Shown here: positions 39,596 to 48,356 of the stretch, one piece after another | Layout of the letters: every line of letters starts with the position of its first letter | Numbering within the stretch: position 1 is the stretch's first letter | NCBI GenBank assembly: GCA_963833675.1 | Contig: CAWHYW010000016.1 | Span: 271,375-335,374, forward strand | Length of the DNA stretch: 64,000 nucleotides | Source of the DNA: DASQDN01 sp963833675 | Lineage (GTDB): Bacteria; Acidobacteriota; Terriglobia; Bryobacterales; Bryobacteraceae | Direction: 5' to 3' | The notes under the pieces: model-generated | Seen by the model: only the letters and a program-made list of their open reading frames with translations | Database searches by the model: none | Told to the model about the DNA's origin: nothing | Translations under genes and position numbers: made by a program

Positions 39596-42535
39596 TTACC
39601 GTCCACGCCAGTTCCAGCGCACCCAGTAGTACTCCTGCACCCGGGTCATTTGGCCTTCGCGGGCGAGGATGGCGGCGTACAACATGGTCTTCGCAAGATG
39701 CGACTCGCGTTCGCGGGAGGTCAGGTCGAAGGCAATGTTGTTGCCGGCGATAGAGATCTCGAGATCCGGTTTGATATCCCCAACGAGTGAGTTTAGAACA
39801 GATCCTGGGAGCGATCCGCGCAGCCAGGCGAATGCGCGGCCCTCGTTCTGCAACCATTGATCCACCGTCTCCTGAAGGATGTTGGCCGGAAGTGTATTGA
39901 ATGCAGAGAGCCTCACCTCTACGTGTGCGATGGTGTCCGCGGGGAAGCCGGCAGCTCGCAACACGCGCGCGAGTTCGGCGTGCAGCATGGTGCCGAATGA
40001 CGCATTGCCTGCCGCCCGCCGGCCGCTTGCGCGCAAATTCAGCAACGCTTGACGTATCGATGTTTGCAGGTCGATCGCCATCGGCGCGGGCAACTGCGCT
40101 TCCGCGACTTGTTGGCCGGCGCCGCGCTCGAGTTGAGCAAAGATCGCGTCGATCCGCCGCTCCACCCGCTCCTCTCGATATTGGGCCTGCCATTGCGCCC
40201 TGGTTGTGGTTCGTGTGCCGGGCTCGGGCGTTACACCGCCGAGATCGGGGAGGCCCGGTTGCACAGAAGGGGCCGCGGGTGTTGCGACTTCAGTTATCTC
40301 CACTTGCATATTGAGGGGGTTGACGGTGCTCACCTCGACTGGTCCCGCAATGGGCCCGGGCAGGTCCGGCGCATTGGCGAGATCGATCGCACCCGTCGCG
40401 AGCGGACCGGTGTCTTCGACGACGGATAAGAGTTGATTGCCGATCGGGGCACTCCCGTATGGCATCGTGTTGAGCGGCTCCGCTCCCTCCAGAGTCCTCG
40501 AGACCAATTGATTCAGAACCGTTCGTTGGAGGAATCCTTTAATGCCTGTAGGTGGACCCGCAGTTGTTTCGATGCCGGAGGAAGCGGCGATATCCTGCTA
40601 GGAACGTCGGGTTCCGGGGATGAGACCTGCGCTTCGATGTCGGATGCACTCTCTTGGACCGGTTCTGTCGTAACGGTTTCGGGTTGGGGAGCGGACCTTG
40701 GGCGCGACATCATCTGCGTCAGGAACGTTGCTCCTCCGCCGATGACGCCGCCCCATGCTCCTGACTCGACCCATGACATAGGTCCGCCGATCTGAGCTGC
40801 CTGGAAACGGCGTTCGGATTCCGACAGGGATAATTTGGATCCGGCGTAGCTGGTGATGTCGGTCGCGGCTGCGCCTGCAAAGTTCGATGCGAATCCGCCG
40901 AACATACCTTCGGTGACAGTGGCGGCGGCGGTCCCTTCCTCCAATCCGAGCAGAGCCGATGCTCCCGCGCCGATACCTTTGCCGAAGAAAGGCAGCGCGA
41001 TCGAGAGATCGCCAACTGCTCCTTTAACGATATCGATGGATGGAATCCCGTGAAATCGTTATAAGAAGTGTTTCCCATCCGATAGGCGTGGGCTCGCGCG
41101 GCGTGGGTGTCCATGTAGAATCCGGTCGCCACGTTACCCATCCCGTGAAGCAGCTTGTTTGCTCCGAGTCCTATCTTGTTTCCGGACCAGCCAAAGTAGC
41201 TCCAACCGCCTTCCTCCCAATCTTCACTCGCAGCTTTCCGGATGTCCTCCGCGTTTTCTTCGTAGATCTCGCCTGCGGTCTTGTCCGGCATGTGCGTGCT
41301 GCGAAATTCGTTCATGGCGTCCATCGCTTTTTGCGCGCGGCCGGAGAGTTCTTGCGCGACCCCTTTTATCTTGGCGACGAGTTGCGCTTGGTCTCTGTTA
41401 CCGGGCATCAAAACGCCCTCCAGACTGGTTGCGCTCTTCAGGAGGCCGGGGATGATGTTGTGCCAGTACTCCCAAACCTCGTTCTGCGCATAATCGGCAG
41501 GATCGGCAGCCATGTCGTTCAGACGATCGCTGACCTTTTGCTGGAGGAACTCCGCCCGGGCATTCATCAGAGCGATGTCCGAAAGTTGACGTGCGTCATT
41601 GAGAGCGATCAGCGTCCAAAGGTAAGCGCCGCGTAAGGAGATCGGGTCAAGCGATGCGAGCGCGAGGGCGCCGTGATCGTCGGGCAATTTTTTGAAATCG
41701 CAGTGAACGTCAACTCGGTCGGCGTATCGTGCTCGCCGTCCGGATCGGGAATTTCGACATTTACTAGCGGATTGCCGATCGGTTCGAGCATCTGGCGCGC
41801 CGCCTCGTTGCGGGCGATCTCGGCGATATATGGCTCGGGGTCGGTGTGATTGCGGGCGGCATCGAGCAGGGGCGGCATCAAGGCGGCGAGCAACTCTTCG
41901 CGCGAAACGTATTCAGTGCCGGGCGCGAGCAAGTTCCGGAGCGGGACTTGCGCGAAGAAGAGGCCTTGGGGTCCGGTGTAGGGAATGCCGCGACGAAGAT
42001 GCTCGCGCCGGTACGCGGCATCCTGGAGCATCTGGAGGGAATCGGACTCGAGCGCAATGGCGAGGAACGGATAATCGGCGAGCGGGTTGTCCGGTATCGG
42101 CTCACACGTTGTCAACGCGGGATTGTCTGCCGAGCAGGTTGCATCGAGGGGCTTGCGCTGGATCTCCTTGACACCGCGATCGGCTTGCTGCGCGACATGC
42201 GCGAGTTCGTGCGCGAGGAGGAGTTCGCCTTGTCGTGTTGCCGGCTGATATTCGCCGCGGCCAAAGAAGATGTCGCTGCCTTGGGTAAAGGCGCGCGCTT
42301 TAAGTGCAGCGGCAGCTTGTTCGGCGGCGGGACCGGTGTGAATCCGGACATCTCGCAACAAGTCGCCAAACGTGGCTTCTTCTGCGGCTCGGTCGGCATC
42401 CTGCTCGTCGCGGAGCATACGCTGAACGGCCTGGTTGCCGGCGTGACTGAGAGCGTTCGGCGATGCGGCTTGCGCGGCGGCCGTGGAAGGCGCGTTATTG
42501 GCGGCCGTTGAATGCTCGACGTCAAAGGAGGGCAT
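39596..42535 (-). CDS. DUF4157 eCIS effector candidate with nuclease-like C-terminus, three frameshifts
   Basis: Last gene of the eCIS operon. Coding passes through losses of one base near 41690 (A-run), 41035 and 40548; restoring them gives 980 residues. Residues ~55-120 are a DUF4157 domain (GDLLRDVRIHTGPAAEQAA, then HELAHVAQQ at 109-117), a module typical of proteins carried by eCIS. The centre (~420-560) has a glycine-rich hydrophobic stretch (FFGKGIGAGASALLGL). The C-terminal ~140 residues show GTMLHAELARVL, IKPDLEIS and IAFDLTSRERESHLAKT, the layout of restriction-endonuclease-fold toxins, with Thr where a catalytic Lys would be. I infer a cargo toxin. It overlaps the ATPase gene by 14 bases. 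No immunity gene is visible downstream. Confidence 0.72.
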
Positions 42536-44507
42536 AGTAGTGCTTGAAATCCGTGATGGAGGGAGCCTTGCCTTGCTTCAGCAACTGCCGGCTCAGGGCT
42601 GAGGCGAGCTGGCGCATAGTCACCGTCCCGCCGTCCTGCGCGGCGAGAAATGCGGCGTCGAGCGCTACATTGCGGATATCGCCGCCGGTTAGCTGGAATT
42701 GCGCCGCCAGGAACTGGAAATCGATATCTCGAGAGAGGGGCGTCTGGCGAGGGAAGATGTTGCGCCAAAGTTTCAGCCGTTGCTCCTCATCGGGTAGCGG
42801 GAACTCGACTGCGTAGTGGAGGCGTCGGGAGAAGGCTTCGTCGATATTACGGCGGAGATTCGTCGCCAGAATGACAGGCCCGTTGTGCTCTTCAAACTTC
42901 TGAAGGAGATAGGCGACTTCAATATTGGAGTAGCGGTCGTGCGCGTCTTTCACTTCGCACCGCTTACCGAAGAGGGCATCGGCTTCGTCGAAGAAGAGTA
43001 TGCACTGGCTTCCGCGGGCGGCGGCGAAGACGCGATCGAGATTTTTTTCTGTCTCGCCGATGTACTTGCTGACGACGCCGGACAGATCGATGCGAAAGAC
43101 GTCGAGCCCCAGGTGATTGCCGATAACGCCGGCAGTCATGGTCTTGCCCGTGCCAGATCCGCCGGCGAACAGGGTTTTCAGACCTTCGATTCCCGAGTGT
43201 CTCTGGCCGAAGCCCCAAGCGTCATAGACGGTGTGGCGATGGCGTATCGCTTCGGCGAGTTCGCGGACTTGCCGCAGGGTCGATGCGGGGAGCACGAGAT
43301 CGTCCCACGTCTGGCTCGTTACCAGGCGGCGAGCGAAGCGACCGATCGTGCTCTCGGACTGATTGCGGATCGCGACGGCGAGATCGGGGAGATCGGGCGC
43401 CCGCGTCTGGGTGGTGAGCGCGAGCATGTCTCGCGCATAGGAAGCCGCCGACGCAATGCCGCTCGGGCCGAGAGAGTAGCGGGCGGCAAGCTCCGATGCC
43501 GGTGCGCCGGGAGCATGACTATTCCAGAGTTCAATGCGCCGCTGATATCCAGGCTCGCCGAGGCGGATTACGCGGACCTCATGAGCAGAGATCACCCCAC
43601 GCCAATGGGCATCGCTCGGGAGCACGATCCAGATGGGCGCCGTAGGATTCGTAATCTCGTGAAAGAACCGCCGGGCTTCCTGTGTGCCGAGCAGGTCCGC
43701 GGAGACAAGAAGGCAGACTCCACAGCCTTCGAGTCTCTGAAGGAGCTTGATGCGCGATGGCTGGTCCGCGGTCGTGAGATTCAGGGTGAGTAGACGCCGG
43801 TCTGCAATATGGCAAGCGGTCTCGATCGCGGCCTGGGCATCGAGCGGGTCGTCCGCTTCGACGACATAGACACGCGAAAGAGCCGCGCTGGCAATGATTA
43901 TGTCGTCGTGCGAGGCTGTTGCCGCCGGCATAAAAGACTCGGGGGCAAGACCGGTGAGATGGCGCACGACGGGTAGTGGGACGGTGAGTTCACGGCCCGG
44001 AAATCCGTCGCCGGATGCGTGGAGCAGGCCTGTGTCGAAGAGCCGGCCTTCGGGCAGAAACGCATTGCGGTCCGGATTCGAGCAGACGCGGAGCGCCAGT
44101 TCCACGCTGGGCCTCTTGCGGGTGACATCGTTCTGAAGATAGGCGTAGATGGTCTCGTACTTGAGATTGACCTCGCGTGCGAGCGCCAGTAGAAGGACAT
44201 CGTGCTCGAACGGAGAGAGCTCGAGCATTTTCCACTCGAGCGGTTCGTCGCAAGGGCGCGGAAGCTCGTCGAGGATATCGGCGGCGCTGGGCATCCTTCG
44301 AACGAGCGTCTCCACCTGCTCATCGCTGACATAAAGACCGCGGAACTCATCCAGCGAGAGGCGATAGCGGGCGCGCAGACGCAGGATCTCGCGATGCAGC
44401 AGTACGTCGAGGCGCTGGAGTTCGTGATTGAGGTATTGATCGATCAGGGCGCCTCCGGGTAGAGTTCGATGCGCTTGGGTCCTAGCCACGAAATCGTGTA
44501 CTGCCAA
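42522..44507 (-). CDS. eCIS AAA+ ATPase (Afp15-like)
   Basis: 661 residues. Positions ~1-190 are the alpha-helical N-terminal region found in eCIS ATPases (FRGLYVSDEQVETLV), and ~190-390 a degenerate first P-loop-like domain. The active AAA+ module has Walker A GGSGTGKT (~447-454), Walker B ILFFDEAD (~503-510) and the sensor region VILATNLRRNIDEAFSRR. In eCIS, this ATPase is needed for assembly or loading. No ATG is available: TTG 44507 overlaps the upstream gene by 64 bases, and GTG 44489 is an alternative. It is followed directly by the DUF4157 effector, as often seen in eCIS loci. Confidence 0.87.
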   Translation of the reverse strand: MAVHDFVARTQAHRTLPGGALIDQYLNHELQRLDVLLHREILRLRARYRLSLDEFRGLYVSDEQVETLVRRMPSAADILDELPRPCDEPLEWKMLELSPFEHDVLLLALAREVNLKYETIYAYLQNDVTRKRPSVELALRVCSNPDRNAFLPEGRLFDTGLLHASGDGFPGRELTVPLPVVRHLTGLAPESFMPAATASHDDIIIASAALSRVYVVEADDPLDAQAAIETACHIADRRLLTLNLTTADQPSRIKLLQRLEGCGVCLLVSADLLGTQEARRFFHEITNPTAPIWIVLPSDAHWRGVISAHEVRVIRLGEPGYQRRIELWNSHAPGAPASELAARYSLGPSGIASAASYARDMLALTTQTRAPDLPDLAVAIRNQSESTIGRFARRLVTSQTWDDLVLPASTLRQVRELAEAIRHRHTVYDAWGFGQRHSGIEGLKTLFAGGSGTGKTMTAGVIGNHLGLDVFRIDLSGVVSKYIGETEKNLDRVFAAARGSQCILFFDEADALFGKRCEVKDAHDRYSNIEVAYLLQKFEEHNGPVILATNLRRNIDEAFSRRLHYAVEFPLPDEEQRLKLWRNIFPRQTPLSRDIDFQFLAAQFQLTGGDIRNVALDAAFLAAQDGGTVTMRQLASALSRQLLKQGKAPSITDFKHYYALL

Positions 44508-45961
44508 CGGCAGATTCCTGTCATGTTAAGGATCACCTGAAGCGGCGGCGGTCCGAGGCGAACGACGCGGCGATTCTCGTGTTCTTCAATGCTCGCCGGG
44601 AAGTCGAGAAAGTTCTCGTATAAATGAGGAAGGCTCGACGTGGAGAATCCGGGCAGCCGCCATGAGAGCGAACGGGCGACAAGCAGCGCGGGGTCTTCGA
44701 GCCACTGGTCGCGATTCGATGACAGCAACCGTGGCAGACGCAGGTAAGCGCGGTCCGCGGGCGTGCGGTGTCGCGAATTGTCGCGCATGAGATCGGACGT
44801 GAGGCACGTACGCCGGAGCCGTCGCAGCGAGCGGATCCTATGTGAGGATTGCCATCGGCGGAAGGACTCCGCCGAGAGCGCCGGGTCGACGTTGAACAGC
44901 GATCGGATGACGGGGTCCTCAAAGGTCCGAACGGCGCGAGGTGCACCGAGGAGTTTCAGAAGAATCCAGAATCGAAGAAGCGGATCGCGCACCGGGAGAG
45001 CGTCGAGGAGCGGAAGGAAGAAGAAGACTGCGCCGAACGGAGTATATCGCCGCTCCGGCGTTTCCGAGGGGTGGGCGGGAGTCGCGAGAAATGGCTCAAT
45101 GAGGCCGGACGGTGTGCCGAGCAGCGGTTCGATGACGACGAAGTCCTCCAGCGTCATGTTTTCCCGCACTTCGTCTCCACGGTTCTTTGCGATGAAATCG
45201 AGGACCCTCCCGCAGGTCGCGGAATCGATGTCGCGGAGGACTCGGATCAGGCGGCCAATGGGGCGCGCACAAGACATACGGGTGCGAGCGGCAATGGTCA
45301 GGTGAAGTACCCAGCGAAATTCACCGGCGCCGTCCGGGGCTGGGCTGCCGTGCTCGCGCCAGGCGTCGAGTAAAGCGCGGAATGGCTCAGGCGACTCAGG
45401 GAGCGCGGGCGAGAGGGTGTCCAGAATGCGGCGCGCATCGTTTTCGGAGAGCGCCCCTACAATAGCGCGTAGATCCCCGGGCGTCGCGCGGAGCAGGGTG
45501 TTGAGTCCGGTGTCCGCGTGAAGGCACAGCGCGGTCCGAATGCGGGCCGTGGTCGAGAGATGGTCGAGGCCTTCGAAGCGATTGTGATACCACTTGCGTG
45601 GGCGCCCGGCTGCGGCGTCGGCGATGTAAGCGTGCAGGAACTCAACCTGATCCTGGAAATGGACCACGTCGTCGTCGGCGGGATCGTCGATGCGGCGGTT
45701 CACAGCGTCGATCAGGCGATGAGCCCAGAGAGCGGCGAGCGAGCCGTCGTCACGGTCAGGGTTGAGATCGACATCGAGCCGAAGGCGCCGAAAGATCCAA
45801 ATTGACTGGTCATCGCGCGCAGCAGCCGCGGCGTTCAAGGCGCGCGCAAGCGCGTTGGGAAGAAGGCGGTCTGCCACAGCGTCCAGCCGTTCGCGCGTGG
45901 CGCGCGGAAAATCATCGCCATCGGGGATAAGATATGTCGAGTTCAGGCGGCCGATCTTCAT
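44444..45961 (-). CDS. Unassigned eCIS protein (possible tape-measure-type assembly protein)
   Basis: 505 residues, start ATG 45961 shares its first bases with the stop of the upstream fibre gene (TGATG). I do not recognise a named domain with certainty. The protein is Arg-rich and mostly helical. The segment RYTPFGAVFFFLPLLDALPV near residue 310 and the C-terminal GICRWQYTISWLGPKRIEL are its most distinctive parts. Its place, between fibre/baseplate genes and the AAA+ ATPase, is where Afp14-like tape-measure genes sit, and the TPFGGLFFLL-like stretch is reminiscent of that group. Assignment is by position and weak resemblance only. Confidence 0.6.
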   Translation of the reverse strand: MKIGRLNSTYLIPDGDDFPRATRERLDAVADRLLPNALARALNAAAAARDDQSIWIFRRLRLDVDLNPDRDDGSLAALWAHRLIDAVNRRIDDPADDDVVHFQDQVEFLHAYIADAAAGRPRKWYHNRFEGLDHLSTTARIRTALCLHADTGLNTLLRATPGDLRAIVGALSENDARRILDTLSPALPESPEPFRALLDAWREHGSPAPDGAGEFRWVLHLTIAARTRMSCARPIGRLIRVLRDIDSATCGRVLDFIAKNRGDEVRENMTLEDFVVIEPLLGTPSGLIEPFLATPAHPSETPERRYTPFGAVFFFLPLLDALPVRDPLLRFWILLKLLGAPRAVRTFEDPVIRSLFNVDPALSAESFRRWQSSHRIRSLRRLRRTCLTSDLMRDNSRHRTPADRAYLRLPRLLSSNRDQWLEDPALLVARSLSWRLPGFSTSSLPHLYENFLDFPASIEEHENRRVVRLGPPPLQVILNMTGICRWQYTISWLGPKRIELYPEAP

Positions 45962-48339
45962 CATCCGCGTTTTCCGAGCGTCGCCTGAAGCAGGCTGAAC
46001 ACTGAGGACACCATCCCGACGGCTGTGCGGATCATCTTCGCGCCAATTACACTCGAAGATTCCCATGCGGTGCCGACGATATCGAAGCGGCTCAGGTCCA
46101 CCGCTTCTCGAGGAGAGAGCGCGATGGCAGATCCGTCGTTATCGCCCGAGCAGACGAGGACGTCACCGACGTTTACGCGACCTCGCACCTTCACAGGCGT
46201 CTGTCCGAGCAGGGCGACACGCGCCTGCCGGGTGGAGGTCCGTCCCATATTGCCGACCACCGCCGGACGCGTGGAGATCGCGGCGAACTGATGCGCATCG
46301 CGAGTATCGAGCGTGAGTTTGCCATCGACGATGGCGACGACATCTCCGGGTTCGAGGGTCTCGTCAGCTGCTAGCGGGAGGCACTCGGCGAAATCGGCTC
46401 CAGTCGTATTCAACGAGATGCCGCTGCCGTTCCCTTCGATGGCTCCTACCGCGGCGGAGCCCGAGAAGAAGGTGATGAAGTTATTGCCCGCCGTCGCGGG
46501 GGAGGCGCCCACTCGCAACGCAAGGACGTCGGCCTCTGCACCTGCGACGTTTTCAATAATCGCGACGTGCTGAGTAATATCGCTTGCAGCGCCCGCCTTC
46601 GAGTCGACGACGTGGAATTTGGCGGCGGGAATCGATGTGCCGACACCGACCGCGCCGTCACCGGGGAACGAATTTAGTAGTACGTTGTTGTTTCCTGCGC
46701 CGCCGCTCGACCGGATGAACAGGCTGTTGGTTTCAGAGTGCAGGTCGACAGAACTGCCGTCCGTGCGGAGATCGATATGCTTGCCGCCGTCCTCCAGGCG
46801 GATGCGATTTCCGACCACGTGCAATTGCACGGCGGGTGTCTGCGTGTTGATGCCGACATTGCCGGCGGCCTGGATGGTCATGCGCGTGGTGTTGACACCG
46901 GACCGGAAGACCAGATCATGGTTGGTCATCGTAGAGACGATGCCTCCATTGCCATCGGCGCCGATGAGCACCTGGTGGGTTCCACCGTTCGCAATGATGT
47001 TCAAATATGTCCCGGCATTGCCTTGCACTGTGACCGCGCGGTCCGGAGTCGTCGTGTTTATTCCGACGCGGCCTTGGTCGTCGATCGCGATGCGCGGGGT
47101 ATTATCCGCGCTCGACAGGTAGAGTCCGGGGCCGGGCGTGGGGTTCGCAAACACACGACCCTTTTGAACACCGTTCTTGTCCTCGAACACGAGATCGCCG
47201 GGATCATCCGCGGCTGCCTTCATGACGATGTCGCCATCGTTGATTTCGAGCTTCGCGCCGGGAGTTGCGGTACCGATACCCACTCGTCCATCGTCACGAA
47301 CAACGAACTTCGGAACGAAGCCGGAGCCGGTCTCGGGGCCGACTTCCAGGTGGTTGGAGCCGGATTCAGAGGAGCCGATGCGAAGTTGCATGGAACGCCC
47401 CACCGCGGCGCCGGCACGTCGAATCTCCAGTGGTGCGCCTTCGTCCTGGCCGAGGGCATTCACGAGTATCGCTTTGGAACCGAACAGGCGGGCGTTGCCT
47501 TGCACACGGAGGTCGCCTTCCACCCACACGAGGTCGGGCGATGCCACAAGGGACGGAGACACGGTTCGGCTCTTCAGGCGCAGCACTCCTTCCGGAGCCT
47601 GGATGGCGGAAGAAACGGAACCGATCAACACGCGAAAGGCTGCGGTCTTATCCTTGTCGGCGGCGGGACTCTTTTTGAACTGACCGGGCTGCGATGCGAT
47701 GGGATTAGGACGCCATCGAACATAACCGAGCGGGATGAGCCAGCGCTGATTCGCCCCTGCTTCGGGGAAGGTCTGATGCGGAATGGACGCGTCGGGGATC
47801 AGAGGATCGGCAGGGTCGAAGGCGTGAAACGCTTCTTCGGCTCGAATACTCGCGCCCGCGACGATGATGTTGTCGCGCTGCGCGGCGTCATCGCGCTGTC
47901 CGACTTCGATGGTAAAAGTCTCCAGCGCGCGCGCGAAGTCGTTGCCGGGCGTGCAGGACGCGAAACCCGCGGCTGGTTCCTGCGTTGGGATTTCGCGATA
48001 GCGAAGCCAGACTTCGACCATGCGACCGTCGGGTTCGTCCTGGAGCGGATCGTAGACCAAGGACTTGAACAAGTCAGCCGGAATGCTCGCGGGAGTGAGG
48101 AGCACGATCGGCCGGCCGAAGCCGTCCCAGGCAAAGCCGGGCTGGATGAAGACAAGCACTTCGCCGCCGGGGCCGTCGATTTCCTTGATGCCGAGGCCGA
48201 TGGCGATGCCCCACGTGTGCGCGCCAAGGAGGTGGCGGGCGCTGGCGATTCGGGAGTAGTCGAGGGCGGCGGTAAGATCCTCGGCTCCGAGGTATTGGCC
48301 CTCGAAGAACTGGGGCCGCATGAGCTGGTTCGCCGGCAT
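45961..48339 (-). CDS. eCIS fibre-like protein with shared N-terminal domain
   Basis: 792 residues. Residues 1-90 hold the domain shared with the two upstream genes (RPQFFEGQYL, then GFAWDGFGRPIVLL). Residues ~270-610 contain four trimeric-fibre-type repeats: VGIGTATPGAKLEI, VGINTTTPDRAVTV, VGINTQTPAVQLHV and VGVGTSIPAAKFHV. The last ~150 residues (ADFAECLPLAADETLEPGDV, ARVALLGQTPVKV) resemble the C-terminal head or chaperone region of phage appendage proteins, sometimes autoproteolytic. It probably binds a target surface. ATG 48339 is chosen because GGAGG precedes it at 6-base spacing. Confidence 0.75.
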   Translation of the reverse strand: MPANQLMRPQFFEGQYLGAEDLTAALDYSRIASARHLLGAHTWGIAIGLGIKEIDGPGGEVLVFIQPGFAWDGFGRPIVLLTPASIPADLFKSLVYDPLQDEPDGRMVEVWLRYREIPTQEPAAGFASCTPGNDFARALETFTIEVGQRDDAAQRDNIIVAGASIRAEEAFHAFDPADPLIPDASIPHQTFPEAGANQRWLIPLGYVRWRPNPIASQPGQFKKSPAADKDKTAAFRVLIGSVSSAIQAPEGVLRLKSRTVSPSLVASPDLVWVEGDLRVQGNARLFGSKAILVNALGQDEGAPLEIRRAGAAVGRSMQLRIGSSESGSNHLEVGPETGSGFVPKFVVRDDGRVGIGTATPGAKLEINDGDIVMKAAADDPGDLVFEDKNGVQKGRVFANPTPGPGLYLSSADNTPRIAIDDQGRVGINTTTPDRAVTVQGNAGTYLNIIANGGTHQVLIGADGNGGIVSTMTNHDLVFRSGVNTTRMTIQAAGNVGINTQTPAVQLHVVGNRIRLEDGGKHIDLRTDGSSVDLHSETNSLFIRSSGGAGNNNVLLNSFPGDGAVGVGTSIPAAKFHVVDSKAGAASDITQHVAIIENVAGAEADVLALRVGASPATAGNNFITFFSGSAAVGAIEGNGSGISLNTTGADFAECLPLAADETLEPGDVVAIVDGKLTLDTRDAHQFAAISTRPAVVGNMGRTSTRQARVALLGQTPVKVRGRVNVGDVLVCSGDNDGSAIALSPREAVDLSRFDIVGTAWESSSVIGAKMIRTAVGMVSSVFSLLQATLGKRG

Positions 48340-48356
48340 TAGCTTGCCTCCTGACG

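Noticed and set aside
42522..44507. AAA+ gene as a ClpV-type T6SS ATPase
   Set aside because: It has a single canonical Walker A/B module near the C-terminus and an eCIS-type helical N-terminus, not the two AAA modules of ClpV.
46738..48342. Long plus-strand open frame (over 500 codons) inside the fibre gene region, and similar ones at 50018-51850 and 53045-54217
   Set aside because: They lie opposite minus-strand genes with recognisable eCIS domains, show no domain of their own, and are expected antisense shadows of GC-rich coding sequence.
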